Assembly: GCA_030609975.1 (NCBI GenBank)
Contig: JAUWSR010000268.1
Span: 1 to 5,257, forward strand
Direction of reading: 5' to 3'
Source of the DNA: Acidobacteriota bacterium
GTDB taxonomy: Bacteria > Acidobacteriota > Aminicenantia > Aminicenantales > Aminicenantaceae
DNA: 5,257 bases
This document shows positions 1 through 5,257 of the stretch, piece by piece (the stretch's first letter is position 1; each line of letters starts with the position of its first letter). The translations under genes were made by a program, and so were the position numbers. A model generated the notes under the pieces. It made no database searches, was not told the DNA's origin, and saw only the letters and a list, made by a program, of their open reading frames with translations.

Positions 1-839
1 CCCAGGCGATCCTGAACATATTTGATCAGATCCGGAGTCTTCCCTAAAACCTGCACGATGCGTTCCGCCACTTCGATATTCCGGACTTCGGCATTGGCGC
101 CCACATTATAGACCTGTCCAGCTTCGCTTCGCCGCATAACCAACTCGATGGCTTCGCAATGATCCTCAACGTGCAGCCAATCGCGCACATTGGTCCCACG
201 GCCGTAAAGGGGCAGGAATTTATCTTCAAGCGCATTGGTCACAAACAGCGGGATAAACTTTTCCGGGTACTGGTACGGCCCATAGTTGTTGCTGGGTCTC
301 AGAATGACGATAGGAAGCCCGTATGTGACTACGTACGAGTAAGCCAGCCTGTCCGCACCGGCTTTGCTGGCCGCGTAAGGTGAGGAGGGGTTCAAAGGAT
401 CGATTTCACTGAAAAATCCTTCGTCACGGCTGCCGTAAACTGCGTCTGTGGATATGTGCAGGAAGATCTCGATCTCGGAATCCTTGAGAGCCTCAAACAA
501 GATAAAACTTCCGTAGACATCTGTCAGCACGAACTCACCGGCATCCATGATAGAGCGGTCGACATGGGTTTCGGCCGCCATGTGGACCACCGCCTGCACC
601 TGGGGAAAGAGCCTTTCCACGGTCTCGCGGTCCCGGATGTCACCATGGACGAACTCATAACGGGGATCGGATTCGATATCCCGGAGATTCTCGAGGTTGC
701 CGGCGTAGGTCAGTTTGTCCAGATTGATGATCTTCAGGTCGGAATACGTCTTCAGGAGATAGTGGATAAAATTGCTCCCAATGAATCCGGCTCCACCGGT
801 GACCAGGACGGTCTTCCCCTCGAGAATGCGTTCAGCCAT
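1..839 (-). CDS. rmlB: dTDP-glucose 4,6-dehydratase (RmlB/RfbB), 3' end cut by window edge
   Basis: This extended short-chain dehydrogenase should convert dTDP-glucose to dTDP-4-keto-6-deoxyglucose in the cytoplasm, the second step of dTDP-rhamnose synthesis. The frame is open from the ATG at 839 to the window edge, giving 279 codons of the 330-360 usual for the family. Visible motifs are the NAD-binding GGAGFIGSN (residues 15-23), LDKLTYAGN (40-48), HMAAETHVDRSI, the Tyr155-x3-Lys159 pair in SPYAASK, SNNYGPYQYPEK, and NVRDWLHVEDHC. The last visible residues, VQDRLG, match the conserved stretch before the C-terminal substrate-binding part. Oddity: the active-site segment reads STDAVYG (Asp132-Ala133), where family members have STDEVYG, so the Glu that removes the C5 proton is Ala. 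The start overlaps the end of the rmlC-like gene by 8 bases. A GGAG lies 8 bases before the ATG, which supports this start and suggests translational coupling. Family assignment is secure; full catalytic competence is less so. Confidence 0.93.
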   Translation of the reverse strand, partial: MAERILEGKTVLVTGGAGFIGSNFIHYLLKTYSDLKIINLDKLTYAGNLENLRDIESDPRYEFVHGDIRDRETVERLFPQVQAVVHMAAETHVDRSIMDAGEFVLTDVYGSFILFEALKDSEIEIFLHISTDAVYGSRDEGFFSEIDPLNPSSPYAASKAGADRLAYSYVVTYGLPIVILRPSNNYGPYQYPEKFIPLFVTNALEDKFLPLYGRGTNVRDWLHVEDHCEAIELVMRRSEAGQVYNVGANAEVRNIEVAERIVQVLGKTPDLIKYVQDRL

Positions 840-1287
840 CCTTGCGTCTCCAATCATAAGGGATGTCATTGTCATGGGGATCGAGCCTTACTTCATCCGG
901 CTCTTGGTAATTGTAGACTTCGGTCGGGAGATTCACGATGACCGCTTCCTCCTGACTGACACACTTCCAGCCGTGATAGATGTTGGCCGGGATCTGGATC
1001 AGCGTGGGATTGTGGACGCCCAGATAGAACTGATCGACCTCCTGGAACGTGGGTGATCCTTCCCTTGAATCGTAGACCACCAGCTTTATCATGCCCTGTA
1101 CACAGGCAATGTTATCCGTTTGGTTTTGGTGGAGGTGCCAGGCTTTAACGACCCCAGGAAAGGTGGTGGTCACATACACCTGACCGAAACGTTCAAACAG
1201 TTCGTCATCCCTGCGGAGGATCTCCATAAGACGGCCGCGTTCATCCGGAATGACCTTGAGTTTTTTTATTTGGATCCCATCGATCAT
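832..1287 (-). CDS. rfbC: short RmlC-like dTDP-4-keto-6-deoxyglucose 3,5-epimerase family protein
   Basis: This 151-residue cupin belongs to the dTDP-sugar epimerase family, which inverts C3 and C5 (or only one of them) of dTDP-4-keto-6-deoxyglucose. Classical RmlC is about 180 residues, so this is the short form. Supporting motifs are DERGRLMEIL (15-24), GVVKAWHLH (45-53) with His51 at the position of the catalytic His of GLHYQ, SPTFQEV (78-84), the IPANIYHGWK strand (99-108) and a C-terminal LDPHDNDIPYDW (135-146) matching the usual DP...WP segment. The Lys normally found after the catalytic His is not present; Asp58 lies near its place. The start is backed by AAGGGAG about 6 bases upstream. 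It lies 29 bases after rmlA and overlaps rmlB by 8 bases, so it is almost certainly in that operon. 3,5-epimerase is the best call, but a 3- or 5-only epimerase for another deoxysugar remains possible. Confidence 0.88.
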   Translation of the reverse strand: MIDGIQIKKLKVIPDERGRLMEILRRDDELFERFGQVYVTTTFPGVVKAWHLHQNQTDNIACVQGMIKLVVYDSREGSPTFQEVDQFYLGVHNPTLIQIPANIYHGWKCVSQEEAVIVNLPTEVYNYQEPDEVRLDPHDNDIPYDWRRKDG

Positions 1288-1316
1288 GTTTTGCTCCCTT
1301 ATCGTGTGCTCTAGGT

Positions 1317-2381
1317 TTATTTGATGCCGATCTCGCTCTGATCTCCGACTATAAAGCGGTAGACAGAGGGTTTAGGAGGACATTTGAAGATTTTGACGCC
1401 TCGACCGATCAGGCTTTCATCGATCCGGCTGCCCACCTCCCTGATCTCACTGCCTTCCAAGACGATGCTGTGCTCGATCTCCGTCTGGCAAACCAGACAG
1501 TCCTTCTGGATAGAGGTGAAAGGACCGATATAGGAATCCTGAATCTGGGTGTTTTTGCCGATGATGGCCGGTCCCCGGATGATGCTGTTCGTGACGGAGG
1601 CCCCTTTTTCAATGACGACCGGACCGTTGGTACGGGAGTCTGCGTCTACGTCTCCCTCGATCTTTTGCGTAAGTGTTTCCAGGATCAAGCGGTTGGCATC
1701 AAGGATATCTTCGATCTTGCCGGTATCCTTCCACCAGCCTGTCACCATGTGCGAACGGACTTCGTAGCCGTTCTTCACCAGATACTGGATGGCATCGGTG
1801 ATCTCCAGCTCATTACGCCAGGAGGGCTCAATGGCATCGATCGCCTCGAAGATATTATTATCGAACATATACACCCCGACCAGGGCCAGGTTGCTGGGCG
1901 GGTCCTTGGGTTTTTCCACCAGGTTGACCACCCGCCCGTCCTCAAGTTCAGCCACTCCAAACATGTGAGGATTGGGGACTTCGGTCAAAAGGATGAGTGA
2001 GTTGGGCTTTTCCTCCTCAAATTCCTGTACCAACGAGGTGATACCGCTCTTGAGGATGTTATCCCCCAGATACATCACAAAGGGCGTGTCCTGCAGAAAA
2101 TCCCGTGCAATCTTTACCGCATGCGCCAGGCCCAAGGGCTCGTCTTGTTCGATATAGGTCACAGAGATCCCCCAGCGTGAGCCATCCCCCACGGCGTCCC
2201 GAATCTCATCCTTTGTGTCTCCGACAATAATGCCTATGTCCCTGATACCAGCTTCATGCAGGGCCTCGATCCCATAGAATAAAACCGGTTTGTTGGCGAC
2301 CGGGACCAGCTGTTTAGCCTGGGTAAACGTCAACGGCCGCAACCGTGTTCCTTTGCCTCCACTGAGAATCAAACCCTTCAT
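1317..2381 (-). CDS. rmlA: glucose-1-phosphate thymidylyltransferase, long form with beta-helix tail (RmlA)
   Basis: This nucleotidyltransferase joins glucose-1-phosphate and dTTP to give dTDP-glucose and pyrophosphate, the first step of dTDP-deoxysugar synthesis. It has 354 residues, about 60 longer than the classical E. coli type, and fits the long RmlA/StrD-like group. The N-terminal GT-A domain (about 1-240) has the nucleotide-binding GGKGTRLRPLT (8-18), the KQLVPVANKP substrate loop (23-32), a metal-binding Asp107 in YLGDN, EKPKDPP (156-162), EITDAI (193-198) and GWWKDTGK (215-222). Residues from about 243 to the end show the short repeating I/V-x-x-G pattern of a left-handed beta-helix, as in VVIEKGASV, SIIRGPAIIGKN and SYIGPFTSI. 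The long type often lacks the allosteric features of classical RmlA; that is family knowledge, not visible here. AAGGA lies about 10-11 bases before the ATG, and a promoter is predicted just upstream. It leads the rmlA-rmlC-rmlB operon. Confidence 0.95.
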   Translation of the reverse strand: MKGLILSGGKGTRLRPLTFTQAKQLVPVANKPVLFYGIEALHEAGIRDIGIIVGDTKDEIRDAVGDGSRWGISVTYIEQDEPLGLAHAVKIARDFLQDTPFVMYLGDNILKSGITSLVQEFEEEKPNSLILLTEVPNPHMFGVAELEDGRVVNLVEKPKDPPSNLALVGVYMFDNNIFEAIDAIEPSWRNELEITDAIQYLVKNGYEVRSHMVTGWWKDTGKIEDILDANRLILETLTQKIEGDVDADSRTNGPVVIEKGASVTNSIIRGPAIIGKNTQIQDSYIGPFTSIQKDCLVCQTEIEHSIVLEGSEIREVGSRIDESLIGRGVKIFKCPPKPSVYRFIVGDQSEIGIK

Positions 2382-2403
2382 GTTGTTTCTATCCTTTTCC
2401 TGA

Positions 2404-2432
2404 ATTATTCATAAAGCCTGTCGACATTTCAA
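2404..2432 (-). promoter_or_regulatory. predicted sigma70-type promoter of the rmlA-rmlC-rmlB operon
   Basis: Read on the minus strand, TTGAAA (2432-2427) and AATAAT (2409-2404) each match the sigma70 consensus at five of six positions and are separated by exactly 17 bases. Transcription would start near 2397, leaving a leader of about 16-18 bases with AAGGA near its 5' end before the rmlA ATG at 2381. The region is AT-rich and lies in the only gap between lptD and rmlA, where an operon promoter is expected. This is consensus matching only. The host's sigma factor preferences are unknown, and read-through from lptD may also occur. Confidence 0.6.
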
Positions 2433-2438
2433 CAGTAT

Positions 2439-2461
2439 CACAATATTTTCGCAATTTTGTG
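2439..2461. repeat. imperfect 23-base dyad between lptD and rmlA
   Basis: Arms CACAATATT (2439-2447) and AATTTTGTG (2453-2461) are complementary at eight of nine positions around a five-base centre. The dyad sits 7 bases after the lptD stop codon and 6 bases upstream of the predicted -35 box of the rmlA promoter. It could be an operator for that promoter or a weak AT-rich hairpin at the end of the lptD message. No run of T follows on the minus strand, so it is not a standard intrinsic terminator. Confidence 0.4.
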
Positions 2462-2468
2462 CGATATA

Positions 2469-4625
2469 TTAAAATCCGATACCACCTAGGACTTCTGGGG
2501 ATTTTCCGATGTTGCCCAACCCAATGGTAAAGTTAAACTGAGCCTCCGGCTTTTCCCGGAAATAGAATATCCTAACGCTGCCACTGAAATCAAGACACTG
2601 GTACGTATATACAAAAGAGAAGGCCGTGTAGAGAAGCTCTTTTTCCTGGATGTTGTAGTCCAATTCTATCATGGTTTCCAAAGACCACCTGGGAATCTTG
2701 AATCCTGTGAAAAAGCCGATCTGGTGCCGAGCAAAAGCCGACTCCAGCCGGAATGGACCTGTGGATTTGTACCAATTGACTCGGAAAAACAGGTCATCGG
2801 TCGGATTTCCCAGGTTGAGCCCCAGCCGCATGCGGGAGAAGGCATTTTCATAGACGTTATAAGCACCGGAAAAATCGATAGAATACCGGGTACCGGGAAA
2901 GTAGCGCAGATATCCGCTGATATCTGCAAATGCGGGCGTTTCTCCGTTGATCTTATAGTTCTGCAGGGGACTATTTTCGGGGTCCAGATAGTATATCTGC
3001 CCCACGCCCACAGTGAAGATCTCGCGCGTCATATTGTCCCTTTTCACCAGGACATGATTGACCAGCCCATAAGAGACGGAGTGATTCCGGTAGAAAAAAC
3101 GAGGCACGATGATCCGGTCTGAATCTGCGATAGGGCTTTCGTAGCGGTACCGGAATTCCGGCTCGATGATATGCTTGACCCGCGGGAGATTGTCCTGATT
3201 GAAAAATATCCGTTGAAAAACCGGCCCCGTCAAAGAGATGTCGAGGGTGCTGTTCTGAGTGAAAAACGGTTCATTCACCACTTTTTTGGTGCTGGGAGCG
3301 TAGCTTTGAAAGTAATAATTCAGGTTGGATGAGATCGAAGTGCTGACGTTCAACCAGGGAATGGCGTTGAATGGAAAAGAGAGAGTCGGGACGAAAAAAT
3401 AGCTCGTCGACTTCTTCTGTGTATTTTTTTCATATTCATGATCCCAGCCATACTCCCAACTGTTAAAGGCGGTGTTGAAAGAAAAGTACAGAGGTTCGAA
3501 AAGCTTGATCTTGGACGAGGTCAGTCCCATTTCCGGAAGGTTGTTCCGAATGATCGATTGATCCGTGGATTTGTAATAGGTCTCGAATCGGGAAACCCGG
3601 ACATTCCAATTGAAATAAGACCAGGCTCGCGAGAGATAGACTTGAGAGCTGCGGTTGGATACCACGGCACGCATAAAGTTGTTGTCGAATTCCCTGAGGA
3701 AATCGAACGAGCTTTGATAGTCGACATCCGCCACCAAACGAAAGCTGGCAGGCAAAGGCTGATTGTGTTCAAAGCGTATGATGGCGGCGTTGTCGTCCTC
3801 ATAGGGAGCATTGTTATTGAATTTGAAATAATAGAGCTTCAGTTCGCCCCCCATGCCTCTAGGGAAGCGGTAGCGGTACTCCCCTGCAGCTCCCACACCT
3901 CTCTGGGAGAAGTAATCCAGGTTGATGGTGGCATCCATGTTGCGCCGGATGGCCCAAAAGAAGGCCTGTGAGATGTGGAAGCCTTTCTGGCCGTTGTAGC
4001 CGGCATTGGGAAAAAGGAAGCCGGTGGCCCGATCCTGGTCCAAGGGATACCGGATATAGGGAAACCAAAACACCGGGACTTTTTTGATGCGCAGCACGGG
4101 GCTCCACATCTCGATGTAGTCATCCCGTTTAAAATTGGCTTTGGTGGTGTTGAAACGCCAACGGGGGGTCGGTTGGGTACAGGAAGTCACCCAGGCTTTG
4201 TTAAGCTGATAAATCTCCGCGTCTTTGCGCTCGACACTTTGGGCTTCGTAAGTGATATCCGGCTGCACCTGTCCGTGCACATTGGTCAGGATGCCCTGGT
4301 TGGAATCCAGGTTGCCCTGGATCTCATCCATGCTGTGCACCTCGTTGGGAAGATGAAAAGCCACATTGCCCTTGGCATAGAAGTCCTTGGTCTCGGTGTT
4401 CACCTCCACATAGTCGGCGAACAGCTTCATGTCCTTATACTCGACCTTCACATCCCCCCAGGCTTGGATGGTATCTTTTAACCACTCTTTATGCTGGGCA
4501 ACGATCCGGACCTCTGAAACCAAGGCGATGGGATCCTGCGGGTAAAGAGCCGTCCCCACAAGACAAAGGAATCCCAAAAGGAGCGGGGCCAGCTTAGATC
4601 TATGCATTATAAAAAACTGTAGCAT
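2469..4625 (-). CDS. lptD: LPS-assembly outer membrane protein LptD (OstA/Imp)
   Basis: LptD is the outer-membrane beta-barrel that, with LptE, receives LPS from the LptA bridge and inserts it into the outer leaflet. The frame encodes 718 residues; E. coli LptD has 784. A signal peptide is visible: basic residues HRSK (8-11), then a hydrophobic stretch LAPLLLGFLCLVGTAL (12-27). Residues about 35-150 form the OstA-type periplasmic jelly roll, with WGDVKVEYKDMKLFADYVEV and YAKGNVAF. The barrel begins after the conserved TSCTQPTPRW (147-156), KVPVFWFPYIRYP (182-194) and GFLFPNAGYNGQKG (202-215). From there to the C-terminal Phe718 the sequence alternates aromatic and polar residues like transmembrane strands. 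Mature cysteines are only Cys149 and Cys677. No Shine-Dalgarno sequence precedes the ATG at 4625 or the in-frame ATG at 4607 (Met7); Met7 would give a more typical signal peptide. No lptA or lptE is visible nearby. Identity is firm; the exact start is not. Confidence 0.93.
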   Translation of the reverse strand: MLQFFIMHRSKLAPLLLGFLCLVGTALYPQDPIALVSEVRIVAQHKEWLKDTIQAWGDVKVEYKDMKLFADYVEVNTETKDFYAKGNVAFHLPNEVHSMDEIQGNLDSNQGILTNVHGQVQPDITYEAQSVERKDAEIYQLNKAWVTSCTQPTPRWRFNTTKANFKRDDYIEMWSPVLRIKKVPVFWFPYIRYPLDQDRATGFLFPNAGYNGQKGFHISQAFFWAIRRNMDATINLDYFSQRGVGAAGEYRYRFPRGMGGELKLYYFKFNNNAPYEDDNAAIIRFEHNQPLPASFRLVADVDYQSSFDFLREFDNNFMRAVVSNRSSQVYLSRAWSYFNWNVRVSRFETYYKSTDQSIIRNNLPEMGLTSSKIKLFEPLYFSFNTAFNSWEYGWDHEYEKNTQKKSTSYFFVPTLSFPFNAIPWLNVSTSISSNLNYYFQSYAPSTKKVVNEPFFTQNSTLDISLTGPVFQRIFFNQDNLPRVKHIIEPEFRYRYESPIADSDRIIVPRFFYRNHSVSYGLVNHVLVKRDNMTREIFTVGVGQIYYLDPENSPLQNYKINGETPAFADISGYLRYFPGTRYSIDFSGAYNVYENAFSRMRLGLNLGNPTDDLFFRVNWYKSTGPFRLESAFARHQIGFFTGFKIPRWSLETMIELDYNIQEKELLYTAFSFVYTYQCLDFSGSVRIFYFREKPEAQFNFTIGLGNIGKSPEVLGGIGF

Positions 4626-4644
4626 ATGCCCAGGGGAGAATCAA

Positions 4645-4656
4645 CTGTCTAGACAG
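4645..4656. repeat. perfect 12-base palindrome upstream of lptD
   Basis: CTGTCTAGACAG is fully self-complementary and lies 19 bases before the lptD start codon. A perfect six-base half-site of this kind at this distance could be a binding site for a dimeric regulator or form a very short hairpin in the lptD leader. The flanking bases do not extend the symmetry. No regulator is identified in the window. Confidence 0.4.
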
Positions 4657-4659
4657 CCA

Positions 4660-4707
4660 AGATCCTAATGCAGCTTACTTGTCAGATCGTTTTTTTTGCA
4701 GATCCTA
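4660..4707. repeat. direct repeat of AGATCCTA, 40 bases apart
   Basis: AGATCCTA occurs at 4660-4667 and again at 4700-4707, followed by ATG and TG respectively, with a shorter AGATC at 4684-4688 between them. The copies start 40 bases apart, close to four helical turns, in the likely control region of lptD. They could be protein half-sites or chance; eight-base repeats are weak evidence alone. Confidence 0.25.
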
Positions 4708-4779
4708 TGTTAAGGTGAAAACCCGTTCCTGTTTCGCTGACTGCTCTACAGCACGCCTGCCATGTCCTGCATGTTCTTT

Positions 4780-5257
4780 TCAGAGATCGCCGGCCCGCTT
4801 CATTTCGCTAATAACTTCAGACCACCCCTGTGCTAAGTCAAACTGAGGAGAAAAACCCAACTCCAATCTTATTCGCTCACCTTGTACGGCCATGTCCTCT
4901 GTATACTTTTCAATAATCGCCCGTGCAGCGAGAGATTTGTTCCCAATAATTTTGGCGCCAATATCAAGCGTATTCGCTGTGCAATGCGCTAGTTTTATTG
5001 GTATGGCGACTTTCGGCGCGCGTCTTCCCAGCAATCCGGAAATAACCGCAATAATCTCCTTCATAGTATAAAATCGACCATCCGTGACATTATAAACCCG
5101 GCCAGCTGCGATCGGATTCGTGGCTGCCAATAGAACCGCATTGGCGACGTCCCGATCATATACCAACGTCCGGCGGTTTTTTCCGTTCCCGGGAGGGATA
5201 AAACGCCGTCGTGCAAGAGCTTGGATAAGCCGTCGATAGTTCCCTTTGACCCGGTAC
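4780..5257 (-). CDS. NAD-dependent nucleotide-sugar epimerase/dehydratase, C-terminal part
   Basis: The frame is open from the window edge to a TGA at 4782-4780, giving 158 residues of the C-terminal half of an extended SDR protein; the NAD-binding N-terminus lies outside. It opens with YRVKGNYRRLIQAL, followed by RRRFIPPGNGKNRRTLVYDRDVANAVLLAA and GRVYNVTDG, the segments that in UDP-glucose 4-epimerase/WbpV-like enzymes surround the substrate pocket. The tail EKYTEDMAVQGERIRLELGFSP, then a final DLAQGWSEVI, is the typical ending of this group, with the R.ELGF.P motif. An internal TTG at 5166 is not the start because the similarity continues upstream to the edge. These enzymes act on UDP-sugars in the cytoplasm, making precursors or undecaprenyl-linked units for O-antigen or other glycans, which agrees with the flanking genes. 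The exact substrate, and whether it is an epimerase or a 4-keto reductase, cannot be decided without the N-terminal half. Confidence 0.85.
   Translation of the reverse strand, partial: YRVKGNYRRLIQALARRRFIPPGNGKNRRTLVYDRDVANAVLLAATNPIAAGRVYNVTDGRFYTMKEIIAVISGLLGRRAPKVAIPIKLAHCTANTLDIGAKIIGNKSLAARAIIEKYTEDMAVQGERIRLELGFSPQFDLAQGWSEVISEMKRAGDL

Larger units (their letters stand above)
4626..4779. other. 154-base intergenic region upstream of lptD
   Basis: This gap separates the upstream epimerase gene from lptD. It holds an eight-T run on the plus strand (4690-4697), a 12-base palindrome and a repeated AGATCCTA, but no coding frame I would support. I found no hairpin followed by T residues on the minus strand to end the upstream gene. 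A TTAACA (-35-like on the minus strand) has no acceptable -10 box 16-18 bases later, so no lptD promoter is called. Its length nevertheless suggests that lptD has its own control signals here. Confidence 0.4.

Noticed and set aside
456..941. 161-codon open frame on the plus strand
   Set aside because: It runs antisense to rmlB and the rmlC-like gene, whose products have strong family motifs, and its translation has no recognisable domain.
1470..2000. 176-codon open frame on the plus strand
   Set aside because: It is antisense to rmlA and reflects rmlA codon bias; no recognisable protein.
3438..3971. 177-codon open frame on the plus strand
   Set aside because: It is antisense to the lptD barrel region and has no domain or credible ribosome site of its own.
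3975..4481. 168-codon open frame on the plus strand
   Set aside because: It is antisense to the lptD N-terminal region, low in complexity and without family motifs.
4605..4612. TATAAT on the minus strand at the lptD start as a -10 box
   Set aside because: No -35 element lies 16-18 bases upstream, and a transcript from it would lose the signal peptide.
4680..4700. T8 run at 4690-4697 as a plus-strand intrinsic terminator
   Set aside because: No stable GC-rich hairpin precedes it, and no plus-strand gene ends there.
5164..5166. TTG as the start codon of the 4780-5166 reading frame
   Set aside because: Upstream codons to the window edge continue clear family similarity, with GNYRRL and PPGNGKNRR, so the gene extends beyond the window.

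Overview
The window is a stretch of bacterial envelope-biogenesis genes in which every supported gene is on the minus strand. An LptD-type LPS export porin shows that the host is a diderm (Gram-negative) bacterium with lipopolysaccharide or a similar outer-membrane glycolipid. Base composition is moderate. The phylum cannot be fixed from the sequence: the LptD is far from the E. coli protein, and the sugar genes pair a long RmlA with a short RmlC, a combination seen in several environmental phyla. No transposase, integrase, phage, CRISPR, tRNA or rRNA gene is visible.

Layout in transcription order (high to low coordinates). (1) 5257-4780 is the C-terminal part of an NAD-dependent nucleotide-sugar epimerase/dehydratase (extended SDR), with its start outside the window. 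(2) 4779-4626 is a 154-base gap holding a perfect 12-base palindrome and a repeated AGATCCTA motif, with no clear terminator or promoter. (3) 4625-2469 is lptD, 718 codons. (4) 2468-2382 is an 87-base gap with an imperfect 23-base dyad and a well-formed sigma70-type promoter pointing into the sugar genes. (5) 2381-1317 is rmlA (long form), 1287-832 is a short rmlC-like epimerase, and 839-1 is rmlB, cut off by the window edge. The last three are closely spaced (29-base gap, then 8-base overlap) and look like one operon.

Together, RmlA makes dTDP-glucose from glucose-1-phosphate and dTTP, RmlB converts it to dTDP-4-keto-6-deoxyglucose, and the RmlC-like protein epimerises that intermediate, probably toward dTDP-L-rhamnose. 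An rmlD reductase would be expected beyond position 1 but cannot be seen. The sugar would feed O-antigen or another surface glycan, and LptD inserts the finished LPS into the outer membrane, so the genes share an envelope theme.

I see no evidence for a wholly new system. The points most worth checking are an Ala in RmlB where the catalytic Glu of the Thr-Asp-Glu triad is normally found, an RmlC-like protein lacking the usual active-site Lys, and an LptD reduced to a single likely disulfide pair.
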